This document shows, one piece after another, positions 22,200 through 36,194 of a stretch of DNA of 64,000 nucleotides. The first letter of the stretch is position 1. Each line of letters opens with the position of its first letter. Below the pieces are notes generated by a model. It made no database searches and was not told the DNA's origin. It saw only the letters and a program-made list of their open reading frames with translations. The DNA is taken from NCBI RefSeq assembly GCF_047511655.1, contig NC_133394.1, forward strand, positions 62,032,501 to 62,096,500, written 5' to 3'. A program made the translations under genes and the position numbers. Source of the DNA: Castor canadensis. Its lineage: Eukaryota; Chordata; Mammalia; Rodentia; Castoridae.

Positions 22200-23164
22200 G
22201 TAAGAAAAGAAGATTAACTGTACTCATAAGGGTCCTCTGGTCACTCTATTTAAAATTGTACAACCCTCTTACTCACACTTTCTTACATTCTTTACATCCT
22301 TCCCTGGTTTTTCTTCATGTCATTTAACTCCATTGAACTTAGTATTTTTAACCTTTAGAAAATGTTAATGGTTTGAAAGTTTATGGTACTATCTAATGCC
22401 TTTTTAATTGAACTATAATCTACATATATAAAATATGTAAGTAACAAATGTGATCTTCAGTGAATTTTCAGAAACTACATAGCTGTGCAACTCATAACAG
22501 ATCAAGAAAGAGAACAGTTCCTGAATCCCTCCGCCTTGCACCTATTAACACTTGCTGGCTTCTGTTAAAGAATACCACTATCCTGACTTCTAACATCTTG
22601 TTAGTTTTGCCTGACTTGAGACAGGTGCTAAAGGATCCACCTGCACTCATATTTTTTGTTCATTATTTTGGTTTAATAAATACTGTTATGTATATGTTGT
22701 CATTCTTTCATTTTTCACTTCTGTGTATTATTTCATTGTTTGAATATACTAACATTTCTTTGTCCATTACACTCCAGTGTGGTTTGTTGGATTTCCAATG
22801 GCTTTTTGAATAGCCATTGTAAACATTTTTCTACTACCTTTCAGAGGACTTAAGTTTTCTTTTTTCTATTGGTTATCAGCCAGGAGTGGAATTGCTAGCA
22901 TGGCATACATATGATAAACTTTAATAGAAAATGTCAACTAGCTTTCCAAACTGGTTTAACCAACTTATATCGCAATAGTCTGAGTGATACTCCTGTGGCT
23001 CTACAACCTGGCACTATTTCATCCTGTTTTTCTTTTTAATTTTAGTCTTTGTGGAAGGCATATAGAAATATCATTTGATGGTTTTAATGTGTATTTCTCT
23101 GAAAAATAGCAAATGAGTTTCTCTCAGAGGTTTCTTAGTTATTCTGGAGATTCTCTTTTGAAAA

Positions 23165-23300
23165 GCACTTTTTTTCTATTTTCTGGTTTTTATTTTTTAT
23201 TTTATTTTATTTTATTGTTTTTACATTTACTTACCTGTATACGTTGTTTTGACCACCTCTTCTCTTCCCCAGCCTCCAAGCTGGTTTTTATTATTGATTT
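23165..23300 (-). mobile_element. short L1 3'-end fragment nested in older L1
   Basis: The T-rich run ttttattttattttatt is followed by 'tgtttttacatttacttacctgtatacgttgttttg'-like sequence, matching the better preserved L1 3' end that starts at about 59056. It is truncated to roughly 130 bp. Confidence 0.5.
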
Positions 23301-24302
23301 GTAGAAAGTCTTTATATATTCTTAATGAATGCTTTCTCAATTATATGTGTTGCAAATAGGTTCTCTCACTGCCTAGCTTTTCTTTTCTTTTTCCTATTGG
23401 TATTTTTGAACAAAATATTTCATTTTAATGTTGCCCAATTTATTATTTCTTTTCTTTATGGTCAACTTTTTGTGTCTTGCTTAAGAAATCTTTGCATATC
23501 ATAGATCATGAAAATATTTTTCTACCCTCTTAAAATTTATAAATATGTGTTCCATCTGGAATATTTTTTGTGTATGTATCAGATACCTTCTCCTTAACGT
23601 AAAGTTATCCAGTTAGCACCAAGCATTAGAAAGGCTGTCCTTTCCCACTGCACTGTGGTGTCATCACAAATTAGATGAACATATCCATGTGGACTCTTGC
23701 TGGATTTCCTTTCCTGTTTGTTGGGTCTATTTGTGTCCATCACAATGTCTTATTTGCTGTAACTTCATAATTAATAATAATATCATGTCTTCAATAATAA
23801 TTCCAATTTCGTTCATCTTCTTCAAGATTGACTTGACTATTCTTGGCCATTTCATTTTCATATAAATTTTAAGAATCAGCTTGCCAATATCTGAGAACAA
23901 TTTTTGCAAGAATGTTGATTTAGATTGAATTAAACCTATAGATTAATTTGTAGAAATTGGCATTTTAAATGTTACATCTTCAAGTACTTGGATATATTTA
24001 GGTCTTCTTTAGTTACACTTATTAATTTGTTAGTATAATAGTGGTGTATTGTTTTTATTTAATTTTCCACTCTTTTGTTGATGGCATTTAAAAATACACT
24101 GATTTTGTGCATTGATGCTGTATCTAGTAACTTTGCTACATTTAGTTACTAATTATATAGTTTATCTATTCATTCTTTTACATGTTCTACCTATGCTATC
24201 ATGTAATTTGTGAATACTGGCATTTTTATTTTTCCTTTGCTGACCTTATGAATTTTGTTTCTTTTTGTGGCTGATTGCACTGACTCTGGCTCAGATCTTG
24301 AG

Positions 24303-24432
24303 AAGTTTATTTTATTTTATTTTTGAAACATGTCTGGTTATATAGCCCAGGTTGGCCTGAAGTCATGAGTCTCCTGTCTCAGCTTCCCAAGTAATGGGAT
24401 TAGAGGCTTATGCCACCATGCCTAGCCTCAGG
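24303..24432 (-). mobile_element. B1-like SINE, antisense, nested in old L1
   Basis: The + strand reads T-rich tail, then 'tatagcccaggttggcctgaa', 'cttcccaagtaatgggatta' and 'gccaccatgccta', the reverse complement of a 7SL-derived B1 unit. The old L1 resumes on the far side. Confidence 0.8.
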
Positions 24433-27261
24433 TCAATTTTAAATAAAAGTGATGATGGTAATATCACTTATTCTTCACTTAGTGGGAAATCTTTCAATAG
24501 ATTTCTTCTTGTTCTCAAGAGGAATCTTGCAATAAAATATTTTGTAACTACTCTATTATCTTAAGGACCCTCCCTTCCTTCCCTAGGCTACTCAGAGTTT
24601 CATTATGAGTGAGTGTTGAAGGGAGTTTGTTTTATAATTATTTCATTATCTCTTCTTATACTAAAATGGATTTCCCATGAAACCTTTATTATTGTAATAG
24701 CAGAAATTATAACAGTGTCTATTAAAAATGAATTAATGAACAAATGAGCTAGTGGTAGTAAGATCACCTTGAACTGTAAGTAGCTACATGGAACAAGACC
24801 ACCATATGAAATTTGACCCTGCTGTGTTGCAAAAGAAAAAAATCACTCTAAAATATTAAGAATAATTTTCAAAACATAATCTGTTCAAATATATTTTATC
24901 TTATCTGAGGATAGCTGAATACAATAGTATTGAATGAATCAGGCAATATTTCAGAAGTTAAAAGAAAGATTACATATAGTTATATATCCTGTAATGACAT
25001 AGTCTTCAGTCATTAAAAAGCAAATATTATCTTAAATGTAACTGATAAAGAAGGAGCTCTTGAGATTAGAACATGCTACAACTTGCATGAAAATAAAAGG
25101 GGATGGAATCTACGTAACTATGGGAAACTTATTTTAAAGTTTATAAAACTAAGAGTGGTTAAGTAATGTGGTCACTGTCACACAGCTATTAATACAGACA
25201 CTGGATATCTATGCAAGGATTCATAATGAACTAGTTTTAGCGGGTATCGATGAAGAAGATAATTTGGGGATTGAGTATCAGAGATGAAAAGGAGTTACTT
25301 TCATGTATTACTTTTGTACTTCTTGTATTTTATGTCATCTGTACATGTGTAATCTAAACAAGTATGCAAATAATTTTTAAAACTGATATACTCAAACAAG
25401 TTTATCAAATAGTTTTCTATAACTTCAAATGCTTTTCAATTTTTAATTTTGTAATATGGACATGAATTATTTCATATTTATTTAATGGTCTTCTTCAAGG
25501 GTTTAATAAGTTTCCCTGGTGAGAATTCTACCTATATACAAAATCAATATAATTTTCATATGCACATTAGTAACTAATAGTAATTTCACTTTTAGATAGA
25601 AGTAATATTGCATTTCTGTAGTAAGTGAATTTCTGTTTGTTTCCATGGCAGTTAGAGAGTCATGAGACTTGGCTCAGGTATATTCATGTCACTTGATGTA
25701 TAATACATACAATGTATATAGTCATACAACTACATGTCTTTGGTTATTGATTTGTTTTTGTTTTAAGAGTAACTTAATGTAAGAAATTCTAAAAGACTTA
25801 GTCCCCTGAATTACTTAGATTACTATATAAAATACATTTTTTCTATTTTTAAGGATTAACAATTGGGAATCTCATAATCATAATTTAACTTTTTCTAATG
25901 ATCAAATAAGCTGCTGTTCTTATGGTAATCTCAATTATGAAAGCACAATTTGATAGCTATTGTAAAGTAATTCTAACTTTACTTAGAGTAAAGTTCTACT
26001 ACCTTGGCATAGATACATGAAATGAGAACTTCCTCTTTATGTGTAGAAGTTCCATCATCTTTCTAGCAAAGTTAAACCCATCATACTACTAAATTTTATG
26101 ATAGGGAGCCCCAAGAACTTAATAAAATAAAAGAGTGCCCTAAACATATACTATTTTCAATTGATTATTTTAATAATTATTTATTGATTATTTTATATTC
26201 TTTGACATTCTTTGAAGAAAAGAAAACTAACATGCAGATGAGGAATCATCAGGGCAAGATCAAGAACAAACAGAATATTTAGACTGTTTGAGAGATGGTG
26301 TGTTAGACTTTTCATCACTGTGACAAATACAAACACATGACACTGGCATGCTCCCAGTGACTTTCTTACTCCAAAACCTCCCAAAATCATGCCACAACTG
26401 GGGATCAAGCCTTTAACACATGAGTCTATGGGGACATTTCATATCAAACCATAACAGAGAGTCATTATAGGAAGAACCATAGGAACAAAATCAAGACAAC
26501 CCAAACTCACCCAAGAAATACAAGGAAAAACTCCTGGCACCTGAGTTATCTTCCTGCCAAACACTGAATGCTAGAAAATGACTCCAGCTGTCCCTCTCCT
26601 TCATGTTTATCTCTTAAAGACTTGACCTTTTTTTTTTTTACTTAAGTATGTCCCACAGCCTTACAATAAAAGTGCTCTCTCTGTATAAGCCAGAGAAAAT
26701 GGAACACAGGGAGAAGCTAAGGTTAAGTTTGAAGGTTCTTGGTATCTGTATACTATGAAAGCTTCTAGAAAGCTGTAGCTGGTGTTGTCTGGGACTAGAA
26801 AAAAATAATTTTTGAGTGGGAAGAGATAAAAAATTTAATTGTCAGTCTTTCCAAATTAGTTATTATAAAATTTAATTGAAGTACATGGTCTTCCATTCTA
26901 AATGAATAATTCTTTTTACTATTAAAAAAATACCTTTTTAAAAATTAATTCTTAAGGACAGAGAAAAGCAGTAGTGTCACAATAGTTAAGACTTTATTCC
27001 AGGAGAAACCTTTATCTTCTTTGATTAATTTTAACTTTTGAAGAGTTAATGCATTTTTGTGAGAAGTACATGAAAATAAAAATCAGACTTCCCTACTAAT
27101 GAGCAATAACCATATTCATATACATTTCCTATACCTTTCCATTGACTACTAGGAATATTCCCTTGTTTTCTATATAAAAACAAACTTAGAAGGGCCCCAG
27201 GTCAGAGAGTTAGTTAGGTACCAAAAATAAGACTATTTTAACACTAAACTAATCAGAACCC

Positions 27262-27345
27262 ATTTTTTGATATTTTTTATTGTTGCGATGGGTTGGGGGT
27301 ACATTGTGGCATTTACAAAAGTTCTTACAATAGAACCCAATTCTT
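27262..27345 (-). mobile_element. short L1 3'-end fragment
   Basis: 'tttattgttgcgatgggt' followed by 'gggggtacattgtggcattt' and 'aaaagttcttacaatag' matches the longer antisense L1 3' end at 47855-48165. About 80 bp survive. Confidence 0.55.
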
Positions 27346-28984
27346 ATGCACAAGAGAAATTGAACTTTTGCAATTTAATTGGCAGTCCTCTAGTAGGGAA
27401 GCCAAACGGCAAAAGATTCTAGTTAGTAAGGCTGGTGTATTTCACTAAATTACTAAGAAATAAGAGTTGTCTGGAAGGTTTAATGACATCACGGATTAAC
27501 TAACAACATGAAAGAGCAGTGTGATAATGAATTAGTAAATATCAAACTTATATCTAGACTACATTTGGTCAGCAAATGATAGCTAAAGACACTGAATTTA
27601 AAGTTGCTAATCTAAACGAAATTCAGGTCTTTCAGCTCTTATGAAATAACTTAGGATAAGTTATTTCATCTCTCTAAAGACCAATTTCCTTAACCTATAC
27701 AAGGAAGTTAGTAGTGGCCTTTACTTCTTAAGGTGTTGCAATAATTAAATGAAAGATGAAAAACTCTTGACCAAGGTAAAATCTCAGTAATGGTTTTAAA
27801 GATAATAATACCACAGAAGGAAATAATGCAGGTAAAATACCACTGTTGTTTAAACATACATATAATAAAATAAATTAAACATTGCAATAAATTTATGAGG
27901 TTTAAGTATATTTTTTACAACTTAAGGAATTTGATCTCTGGTTTTTCTGTCTTCCCCCAGTTCTGACAAAGGAGGCAAGGACAATCCAACCATGAGCATT
28001 TCAACTTTTTTTATCATAGTGTTTAAAGTAATAAGCAACAGACATTTGTTCACAAGATAATAATTCTGATTTCAAACATCCCTGAAGTAGAATTAAAGAA
28101 AATAAGATTAATTAGAGCTATTAAGAAAAAAGGAAAGACATAAATTATGCCTACCATGAATTAAGATAAATCTGACAGAAGGCAGACATCATTTTCCTAC
28201 CTCCCGGATGATTCCAATGCATAAATGTTTTTATTGCAGATTTCATTGTGATAGTCAAAAAAGGGTAACACATACTTGAGCTATCTTCCTAAAGAACCCT
28301 GAGATCAGTTGTTCTGTCATGATAAACTCTGAACAAAGTCTATTTAGAAAATGAATGAAGGAGAAATTAGTGGATAGATGCAGGGAAGGATAGGAGTTAT
28401 ATATGACAAGGAATCAAGCTTAGGAGCAGAAGCATGGGAGACTTTTCATAAACTAGTGAATTTCAGATCACTTTATCACAATCTCATTGCTGGGGAGGTG
28501 GAAGTCAGGAATGAATTGACTACTGGGAAATGCCAAGAGACTTCTGCCTATTTTCAGTGTGAAAACTGCAACAAATAACTGACTTAAATGATATCGTGTG
28601 CTGAGGGACACAAATGAATCATGAAATTATTTTGTTGTGACTGCACATACAACCATGTCAAAATGATTTACTACTGAGACTCTCACACTCCTTTTGGCAG
28701 GCATATTCTCATGATTACATTTGCTACTTGCCCCCATTCTCTCCAAACTACAAATTGTACAAAGATGCTAAAAGTTAAGAGTGCTGATGTTCCTGGGAAT
28801 GGTTACATATTTCCATCTCCACAATGATGTTTATATCCATGTTGAACATTTTTAGAATGTTTGTCCTTTCTCTGGTTGCTCCCTAACAGATTTTCCTTTG
28901 CTTCATTTTATGTTCAAAAGCTCAACTATATGTAAGATAATATAAATGGTGTCTTATAAATACCACATATGATATCATAGCATG

Positions 28985-29060
28985 TATGATATGTACATAT
29001 TTCAATATAGACAGATAGATGATGATGATAATAGACAGATAGATAGATAGACAGATGTAA
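28985..29060 (+). repeat. GATA/GACA-type tetranucleotide repeat next to exon B
   Basis: An imperfect run of atag, acag and gatgat units ends about 35 bp before the acceptor of the next NDST exon, so it abuts the presumed branch-point region. Confidence 0.85.
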
Positions 29061-29094
29061 TCTCAATTAACTGAATAATAATTTTCCCCTGCAG

Positions 29095-29249
29095 GAACTC
29101 AAGAGGAAGATGAAGGAGATGACTGTCTGTTGGGGTCTGTGGATGAATTCTGGTGGTTTCCGCACATGTGGAGTCACATGCAGCCCCACCTCTTCCATAA
29201 TGAGTCATCTTTGGTGGAGCAGATGTTTCTCAACAAAAAGTTTGCCTTA
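29095..29249 (+). CDS. NDST3: NDST coding exon B (N-deacetylase domain)
   Basis: This 155-bp exon follows the acceptor 'attttcccctgcag' and precedes the donor 'tta|gtaagta'. The first two bases complete the split Gly codon, then 51 codons run open. Features seen are an acidic EEDEGDD stretch, the aromatic motif [20 protein letters not shown] characteristic of NDST enzymes, and MFLNKKFAL at the end. The His-, Trp- and Asp-rich segment belongs to the deacetylase active-site region of the family; I do not assign individual metal ligands. '[11 protein letters not shown]' agrees better with NDST3 than with NDST1 or NDST4 as I remember them. The exon ends at phase 0. Confidence 0.93.
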
Positions 29250-32200
29250 GTAAGTACCTTACTTTGACTACTGCATTGAAGTAGCCTATATTGACTAGAG
29301 AAATAACAAGGTTTTCATATTAAAAACTTCCTTGAGACTTTGGCATATTGGCCCTCTCTAAGCAGCTTTTCTCTCTGATCATTAAGAAGATCTTGGGATT
29401 GCAGTCTTTCAGTTTGAGGCTCGTGAGCATGTATTGGGTGCTTATCACCATGTTAATGCTTTAAGGGGTCTAATTTTAAGAGACACTTCACAAGATGCAA
29501 AACTGTTACTGTAACACTATGGACAGAGCTCATAAGACTTATCTACTGTCCAGAAAGAGCTTCCTACTGCACTAGGAAGGCAGAATATACACATTGATCA
29601 AATCTCCAACAAAATGAGATAGTCCATGATTTAGTGTCAAACTGTAAATACAAAACTCTTAGTTCAGAGAAAGAAGTGTCATTGGGAGTGGTAAGGGATG
29701 AGTTCTTGTGGAAATGCCATTGGGTACATCCTGAAATACCAGTAAAATTTATGTGTTGGGATAAACTGGAGTGAAATAAGACTAAAGTAAAATACCAGGA
29801 AAGAGACCATAAAGTGGTCACAAGACAATGAAGACTCCATCTAGGAAATGAAAAGATATTCCAAACATACATGTTATATGGATAGAACATTTGGTTGGCT
29901 TAAGTAAGGCATATTGTTTATACTGAAGGGTTTATGATTTGGACCAGGGGAATTCACAGTAAAAGTTTTAAGTTTGAGTAGTTCACCTTTGTGGTACTAT
30001 AATCAAAGTTATACAAGAAGGTATTAGAATTCATAAACTCTATTGTTCTTTCTTAAAGACATAAAAAATCAGGAGTTCATGCTTGTTTTTTAACTTTAAT
30101 CTACTCCCCAAAATAAACATTTTAGAGGGCATCCTTGTTATGGATTGATATCTTGTACAAAAAGTAAGAATAGGGTTTGTCTAAACTTATATCATGAAAC
30201 AAATTACAAGCTCCTATAAGATGAAGAGTCACCTTTTTTCCAAAAAACTAAAGATAGTAAATAGCATATAAAATTGGGCAATTTGCAATAGGACTAAAAA
30301 TTCTATCTCAGTACAGCAAGCATTGATTCTGTTATCTGCAGAAGTTTAACACTGCTGATTTTAAAAATATTAATCACCAAGTGATGATGTGGAGATTACT
30401 TGTGAAGTTGCTAAGTAAATCCGTAACGAAAAAGAGAAAGGAATTTGTGAGGGAAGAAAATATGTAAATATAGTGAGAGAAGGCAGGAAGGTTTGTTATT
30501 TTTGTTGCTGTTTTGGTAGCCTTCAAAAATAGTTTATCAGAGCAAGTTTGATAAAAAGACAAGTCATTCACTGTTTTATCCCTTACAACTCAAACAGTAT
30601 TTAGAAAAATAGATGTTCTATTATCATGTGAGTGAGTCAATGGATGCCAATATTGTGTTCATATTTAAAATTTTTAATACTTGAGAGCAAATATGGTAAG
30701 AATATGAGTTACATGTTTTTTTTACAATTTCATCATAAACTGAAAGAATAATTCTAAATCAAAATCTGAATTGATTTGATCTGATAATCTTATAATCTGA
30801 TAATTCTTATCCTCCTAATTCAAGTGCAAGCAGAGATTGCTTAGGAATGTCATTTCTAACTATATGATGACAAACCAGATTATGGTGCTTGAGGCAGCAG
30901 AGAACAGTCATGGAGGATGAAGATCCTCATCTTCAGAAATAAGACTAAATGTATCTTTAATGTTTAATCAAATATAAATCAATGGATTTTTTATTGGTCA
31001 AGGGAAGATAGATAAGGAAGAAAGACTGAGTCCTGGATTAGCTAGTCCCCAGCCATTACAACATAAAAGAGAATGTATACGTAAAGCATTTAGAGCAGCA
31101 GTTAGCACATAACTTTCAGTAGATGGCAGCTGTTATTTTTATTATCGTTATATTTAATATCATAAAACTATCATCTTCAATTTTTGCCTGGGCTCTTGAG
31201 TTGTTTAAAGTAACTGGTAATAGGGACAGAATCTGTACGTTTAAAAGTTTGTTTTGTATTGATATGATTTCCTTAATGTGAATTTTATACAATTTATAAA
31301 CATGCATTAGCTAAGACTTACTTACCATTAAGGCATTAGAGCTCCAAATTGCATTGCAGCTAAATTTAAAGGTCTAATAAGAAAAGACCAATTGTTTAAG
31401 TTTCTCTATATTTTGTGTTAGTTCCTTCATTTCTCACAATATTTCTGTATTATTTCCTATATTTCTTTATAGGTATAATTATTTTTCCTTTATGTATGAG
31501 AATCACAGAAATATAGTAACTACTTTGTGACAGAATTAAAACCAGAAATTCAAGTCTTGTGATTCTACATAAACTGTGCCACTTGGGTTTCCCCACTAGC
31601 CTCTTGGACCCAATTCACAGGTTTAAGTGTAGATTTCCCTACTTATTGGTAATCCTGGCAATATAAGAGAAATGGAGAATTTGAGGTAGAAGTTACAGAG
31701 CAACTTTTCCCTTGGATTTCTAGAGTAACTTTCCACATGATTGAATATTATTTACCAGTTGATATAGAAACTACTCCAATTCAGCTGAAACTATTCTGGA
31801 GGAAACCCTTCGCTGTTACATTCCTAAATTAGTTTATATCCTGCTTTTCTCCATCAGATTGGAGGCTCTCGATTTTTAAATGAACATAAATGTTTCCCAA
31901 TGAAAGAACATTCAAAGAAGCATTGGGCTGCCCTCAGAACAAATAGGTGTTCAAACCAAGGATGAAGGTCATGGATGCAATATTCAAATGGGTGATTGAG
32001 TTAAAGAATGTTTAAAGTCTCCTTCCAACTAAGAATCTGAGACTATGATCTGAAACTCTAGGCCCTACTTTCACTATCTATAGCCAAACACCTGTCATTT
32101 TCATTGAGTATTGAAAATTACTTCTGACCTATTATCCTCTTGCACAATGTGGTCACATGCAACTCACAGAGGAATTTGATGCCCATTTAATTTAGCTTTC

Positions 32201-34929
32201 AAAGCTCTGTCTAATAACTTAGTATGGAACATTAAACAAATTGCTTAAGCAAACTTGCATTTGATGATTGCAACTATCAAAGGGAATGCAGCTTTAGAGT
32301 TTGATTTTTTCTAAAAAAAACTTAGTTATCAAATAAGTACTAGCTCCAGAATTGAACTGAAATTTTAAATGGAGACTTTTTTTGAAAGGTACCATCTCTG
32401 AAGTAAAGATTAATTTTACATTGATAACTGAACTACCACACTGTCTGAAGTATCTACTGCACAGCTTCAAAAATAAGAGAAGGTAGCCCTAGAAAAGTAA
32501 AATTATCAATAAAAAATACTCTCAGTTGAAGAATTGTACCTAAATTTTGGCAAATCTAGTAGTTTAATTTTTAATGATAAAATAATTAATAGAGTTTTTT
32601 TTAGAATTCTTTGTCAGTATCAGATAATATTTAACATTCTTTCAGATAATATTATAAAAATTTTTAATAGTGTAACAAGTTCCTGAAAACATGAAGTCAT
32701 ACTGTGGATTGTAGTTTTGATTGCATTATCATCATTTTTCAAATAATGGCTCTTTTTCTCCTTCTTTTCCAAGTTTAGCAGATGTCTATGGCCAATTATA
32801 TAACATTTTAGATTGGTAAGCACATTAACTTTTCCAATATGGAAATAAAGATTATAGTACCAAAATATAATTTAAAATATATTGAAAGACTTGATGATTT
32901 AAGAAATATGTGATAATCTTTCAATTAGTTTGCTTGCTAGTAGAGAAGCAATAAATCCTATCATTTTTATTTCAGTGGAGCATTTTATTAAAAGGCACAC
33001 TATACTTTCATTTTATTAATATTGAATACAGAGTGTAATTTTAGTGGTCTTAATAGAAGTGGAGAGTACCAACCAGGATGCAGAGTCCACTCAGAGCTGG
33101 TAGACACTTCCAGAGTAATCTAGGCAGCACAATTTAAGAAAGACACTGGCCATTACACAGTGCAGGATGGCCAAAGTCTATATAAAATTTACTTCATAAA
33201 ATGAATGGCTTCACAAAATGAAGGGCAAGAGATAAGATAGGAGACTAAAGGATATATTATCAAGTTTAATATTCAACTTAAGAGGGCTGGTATGTTCATG
33301 CTAGCTATTTACAATGTAAAATGTGACAATACTATCTCTAATGCCACTATCACTGTATACCCTCCCCCAAGATGTCCCAAACTTTTCAGCTACTCAGCAA
33401 CGAAATGAACCTGGCCCACAAACTGTCTCCAGTCTTCAACCCTCATCTGCCAGCAGTTGTGACTAGTCAATAGTATAACATGCTGATTGGTAACTATTTT
33501 GAGTATGGCTAATATAATCAGCAATCTTAGGATTTAGAAAGAACTAGAATCAGTGTAATCATGAAGGAAATCACAAAAGAGCAGCAAATTAAATTTAAAT
33601 AAGCTTCTAGGAAGAATGATACTTGACATCTAGTAGGTATTCAATAAATGATTATTAGATGAAAATAAATAAATATTTCTTCAAGCTCTTAAAATTCTAT
33701 TCATTATGATCTTAAAATGCACTTTTTTGTTATCATTTGGATGATCCAACAGGCAGGAAATGACTAACATTGAAAAGATGGTTTGCTATTGGCAGTTCCC
33801 CAGAGAAAGAGGCATGTAGTATTATGTAGGGCTACCTGGAGAGGCACTGGAGTTGGTCAGGAGGCAGAGGAAACAAGGCAAAAATGTGGTTTCTGGAGGG
33901 AAGGGAAGGCAAATGCAGGGAAAGCAGCTTAAGGTCAGCTACTTTGAATGCTTTCAATGGGCTCTGAGGTGTCTTAGTTGCCTGGTCCATGACCCTGGGG
34001 TGATTAGAGCAGGGAAATAATTGGTGGCTGAGGTAGAAGCTCTGGATTGGTTGATTTGCATTTGAAGAGTGTGCAGTCAGGCAAGAAGACTATGTTATCT
34101 CCAAGAAGTAGCTAGAGCAAGAATCTCTCCAGGATCAGTAGGTCCCGGATATCAAATCAGCAGAAAATAAAAAGACATGATTGATACATTTAAAGATGCT
34201 TCACTCCAGGTTTTGTATCTTGAAGCAACTGATTTTCAAACTTCTCATCATCCCAGTTGCCATACTTGTACCATTTGTAACTTGTCCTTCTTCCCAATAT
34301 ATGTTGCGCCAATGAAGTCTGATGGTCTTAGGAGAGCAGAAAACAGCAAAATACTTTTTATTTTCATTTGTACTTTACTTCCACTAATGTAGCCAAATAT
34401 CACATTAAATTTTTAAGCCATTGCATCATAACTGTGCCTGCCAGATCTCTGACAATGAGCTCTTTATTAAGCCTTCTGGTATTAATTTTTTTGTTCAATT
34501 GATTTTGCTAACTAAATGCAAGTCTTGAGATTACAACTGTCACTTTATTGTTTCATATTTGTTCTATATTCAGTGTTACAGTATGTAAATATCCCAATAA
34601 AGATTGTTATATAACAGTCTTTATATATTTGCTAGCTCTGTGTCCTTCCTATTTTTTATGATTTTTGCATTTTTATCATTATTGGTAAAACTGAGCATAT
34701 CATGGTTAGAGATTTGTAGAGGGCAACAGTCTTTATTCCAAATTAATATAGATCCAGTAATCACCATTATTTCAAAATAGTTGCTATATCAACTGCAAAT
34801 TTGTTTAATTCAACTAATATCCATAAGGATAACACAAAATGTCACAGGGAGCCTTTATAAAATCAGGAATGAAGATGTGCATGACATTTTTCTGATACCA
34901 CTTTAGAACTATTTTAAAAGGAATGTTTA

Positions 34930-35282
34930 GGGGCTGGGCATGATGACTCACACCTGCAATCTCAGCTACTTAGGAAGCAAAGATCAAGAACATCATGATT
35001 GAGGCCAACCTGGGCAAAAAGTTAGCAAGACCTCCCCACAACCACTAATCACCTGGGCCAGGTGTGGTGCCCAGTTTATGTAATCCCAGGCACCTGGAGA
35101 CATAGATAGGAGGATCATGGTCCAGGCTGGCCTGGGCAAAAGGTGAAAGGCCCTATGTAAAAAGTAACTTAAGCAAAAAAGAAAAAAAAGAGGGCTGGGG
35201 TATGACTCAAGTGGTAGAGCACCTGCCAAGCAAGCACAAGGCTCTGAGTTCAAACCCCACTACTGCCCCCCAAATAAAGGAA
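34930..35282 (+). mobile_element. composite SINE, B1-like dimer plus tRNA-like unit
   Basis: A 7SL-like part ('gggctgggcatgatgactca', 'caatctcagctacttag', 'gaggccaacctgggcaaaa') is followed by a second related arm, an A-rich linker near 35155-35190, then a tRNA-like unit 'ggctggggtatgactcaagt...gagttcaaacccc' with A-box and B-box-like segments. It ends in 'ccccccaaataaagg'. This well-preserved copy is the main evidence for the lineage assignment. Confidence 0.88.
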
Positions 35283-35534
35283 GAAAATGATAAGGTAATA
35301 AATATAATAGTTCCTCAAAGTTATTGCTGTCTTCTTTATTACTTCTCAATCAGTTCTTTAGCAATCTTAAGTTTTATGGGTTTGACTTTAGGCTCATTGA
35401 TTTACAGACTCCAGAATCCTATCATTCTTCTCTTTTTATGTTGTTTTTTTTTTTAAAGTTTGGCATATTTTCAACTCATGAATCTTCTTATTTGCTTTCT
35501 TTACGATTAATGAAAGTATTTTCATATCAAACCT

Positions 35535-35745
35535 ACATGCTTAGCAGGGCATGGTCACTCAGACTTGTAAACCCAGTCACTTGGGAGGTGGAGAGGAACA
35601 CAATTTGAGGCCAGCCTAGGCAAAAAGTTAGCTAGACCCCATCTCAAACAATAAGACAGCATAGTGGCCACACCTGTCATTCCAGCCATGCATGGAACAA
35701 TCGTGATCCAGGCCAGCCCAAGCAAAAGCCTGGAAATTTTAAAAT
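35535..35745 (+). mobile_element. B1-like dimeric SINE
   Basis: 'agcagggcatggtcactcag', 'cacttgggaggtggagagga', 'ttgaggccagcctaggcaaa' and a second arm 'catagtggccacacctgtca' match the first part of the composite at 34930. No tRNA-like tail is visible. Confidence 0.8.
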
Positions 35746-36194
35746 AATTTGTAATTACTTTGGTTTATATCATTACCTCTTCATCTAATTTTATGCTTAA
35801 CTCATCATAAATATCTTGTTTTTCTTTGATAAAGTAGAAGTAGAATAGGTAAGCAGATATTCTACTGTTTTACTCTATCATCAAAGTATTTCAAATCTCC
35901 CCCTTCACTTGTGTGAATATGGCAAATTTATTTCCAGCTGATCAGAGATATTTTCAGTTAGCAATTTCTGGAAAATTAATTTGTTCTGGTATTTATTCTC
36001 CTAAGCATTCCCTTATATTATCAGTTACTTGTTTTCTCCTTTTTTCAAATAATTGTAATCTTTAGAAGAAATTACTTCTTTTAGCTGCATTCCACTTATT
36101 AGTAGCAATTGTTTTACAACTATTTGTTTGCCAAAATATTTTAAAATCTATGTTCCTAAATTGAAAGATCATGTCTAATTGTTTTCAGAATTAG

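Larger units (their letters stand above)
22380..24560 (-). mobile_element. old L1 (L1M-like) fragment, antisense to NDST, with nested insertions
   Basis: The + strand reads as a diverged reverse complement of L1 ORF2 and 3' UTR. Recognisable stretches are 'ccaggagtggaattgctagc' near 22879, the exon-poor T-rich run 23300-24290, and 'aataaaagtgatgatggtaat' near 24441, which is the L1 'gaataagagtggtga' segment. All frames are broken. It is interrupted by a younger L1 3' fragment (about 23165-23300) and a B1-like SINE (24303-24432). Its depth of decay suggests insertion before the rodent-specific elements. Confidence 0.65.
22200..29094 (+). other. NDST intron between coding exons A and B (6895 bp, phase 1)
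   Basis: GT-AG intron. Its first 2.4 kb is an old antisense L1 with nested insertions. From about 24560 to 28980 I see AT-rich sequence without convincing genes, apart from a short L1 3'-end piece near 27262 and a stretch at about 26290-26460 ('cactgtgacaaatac...aacacatgagtctatggggacatttc') that looks like a dispersed repeat I cannot name. Short ORFs here have no recognisable domain. Confidence 0.85.

Noticed and set aside
26290..26460. Stretch resembling a dispersed rodent repeat
   Set aside because: Wording is familiar but I could not name the family or its ends, so it is mentioned only within the intron entry.
28378..28578. 66-codon ORF in intron A/B
   Set aside because: No domain, no splice or promoter context, and not longer than expected by chance in this sequence.
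29564..29890. 108-codon reverse-strand ORF in intron B/C
   Set aside because: No recognisable domain; composition looks like translated AT-rich intron.
35195..35275. tRNA gene
   Set aside because: A- and B-box-like blocks are present, but the cloverleaf is degenerate and the segment is the tail of a composite SINE with an A-rich end.
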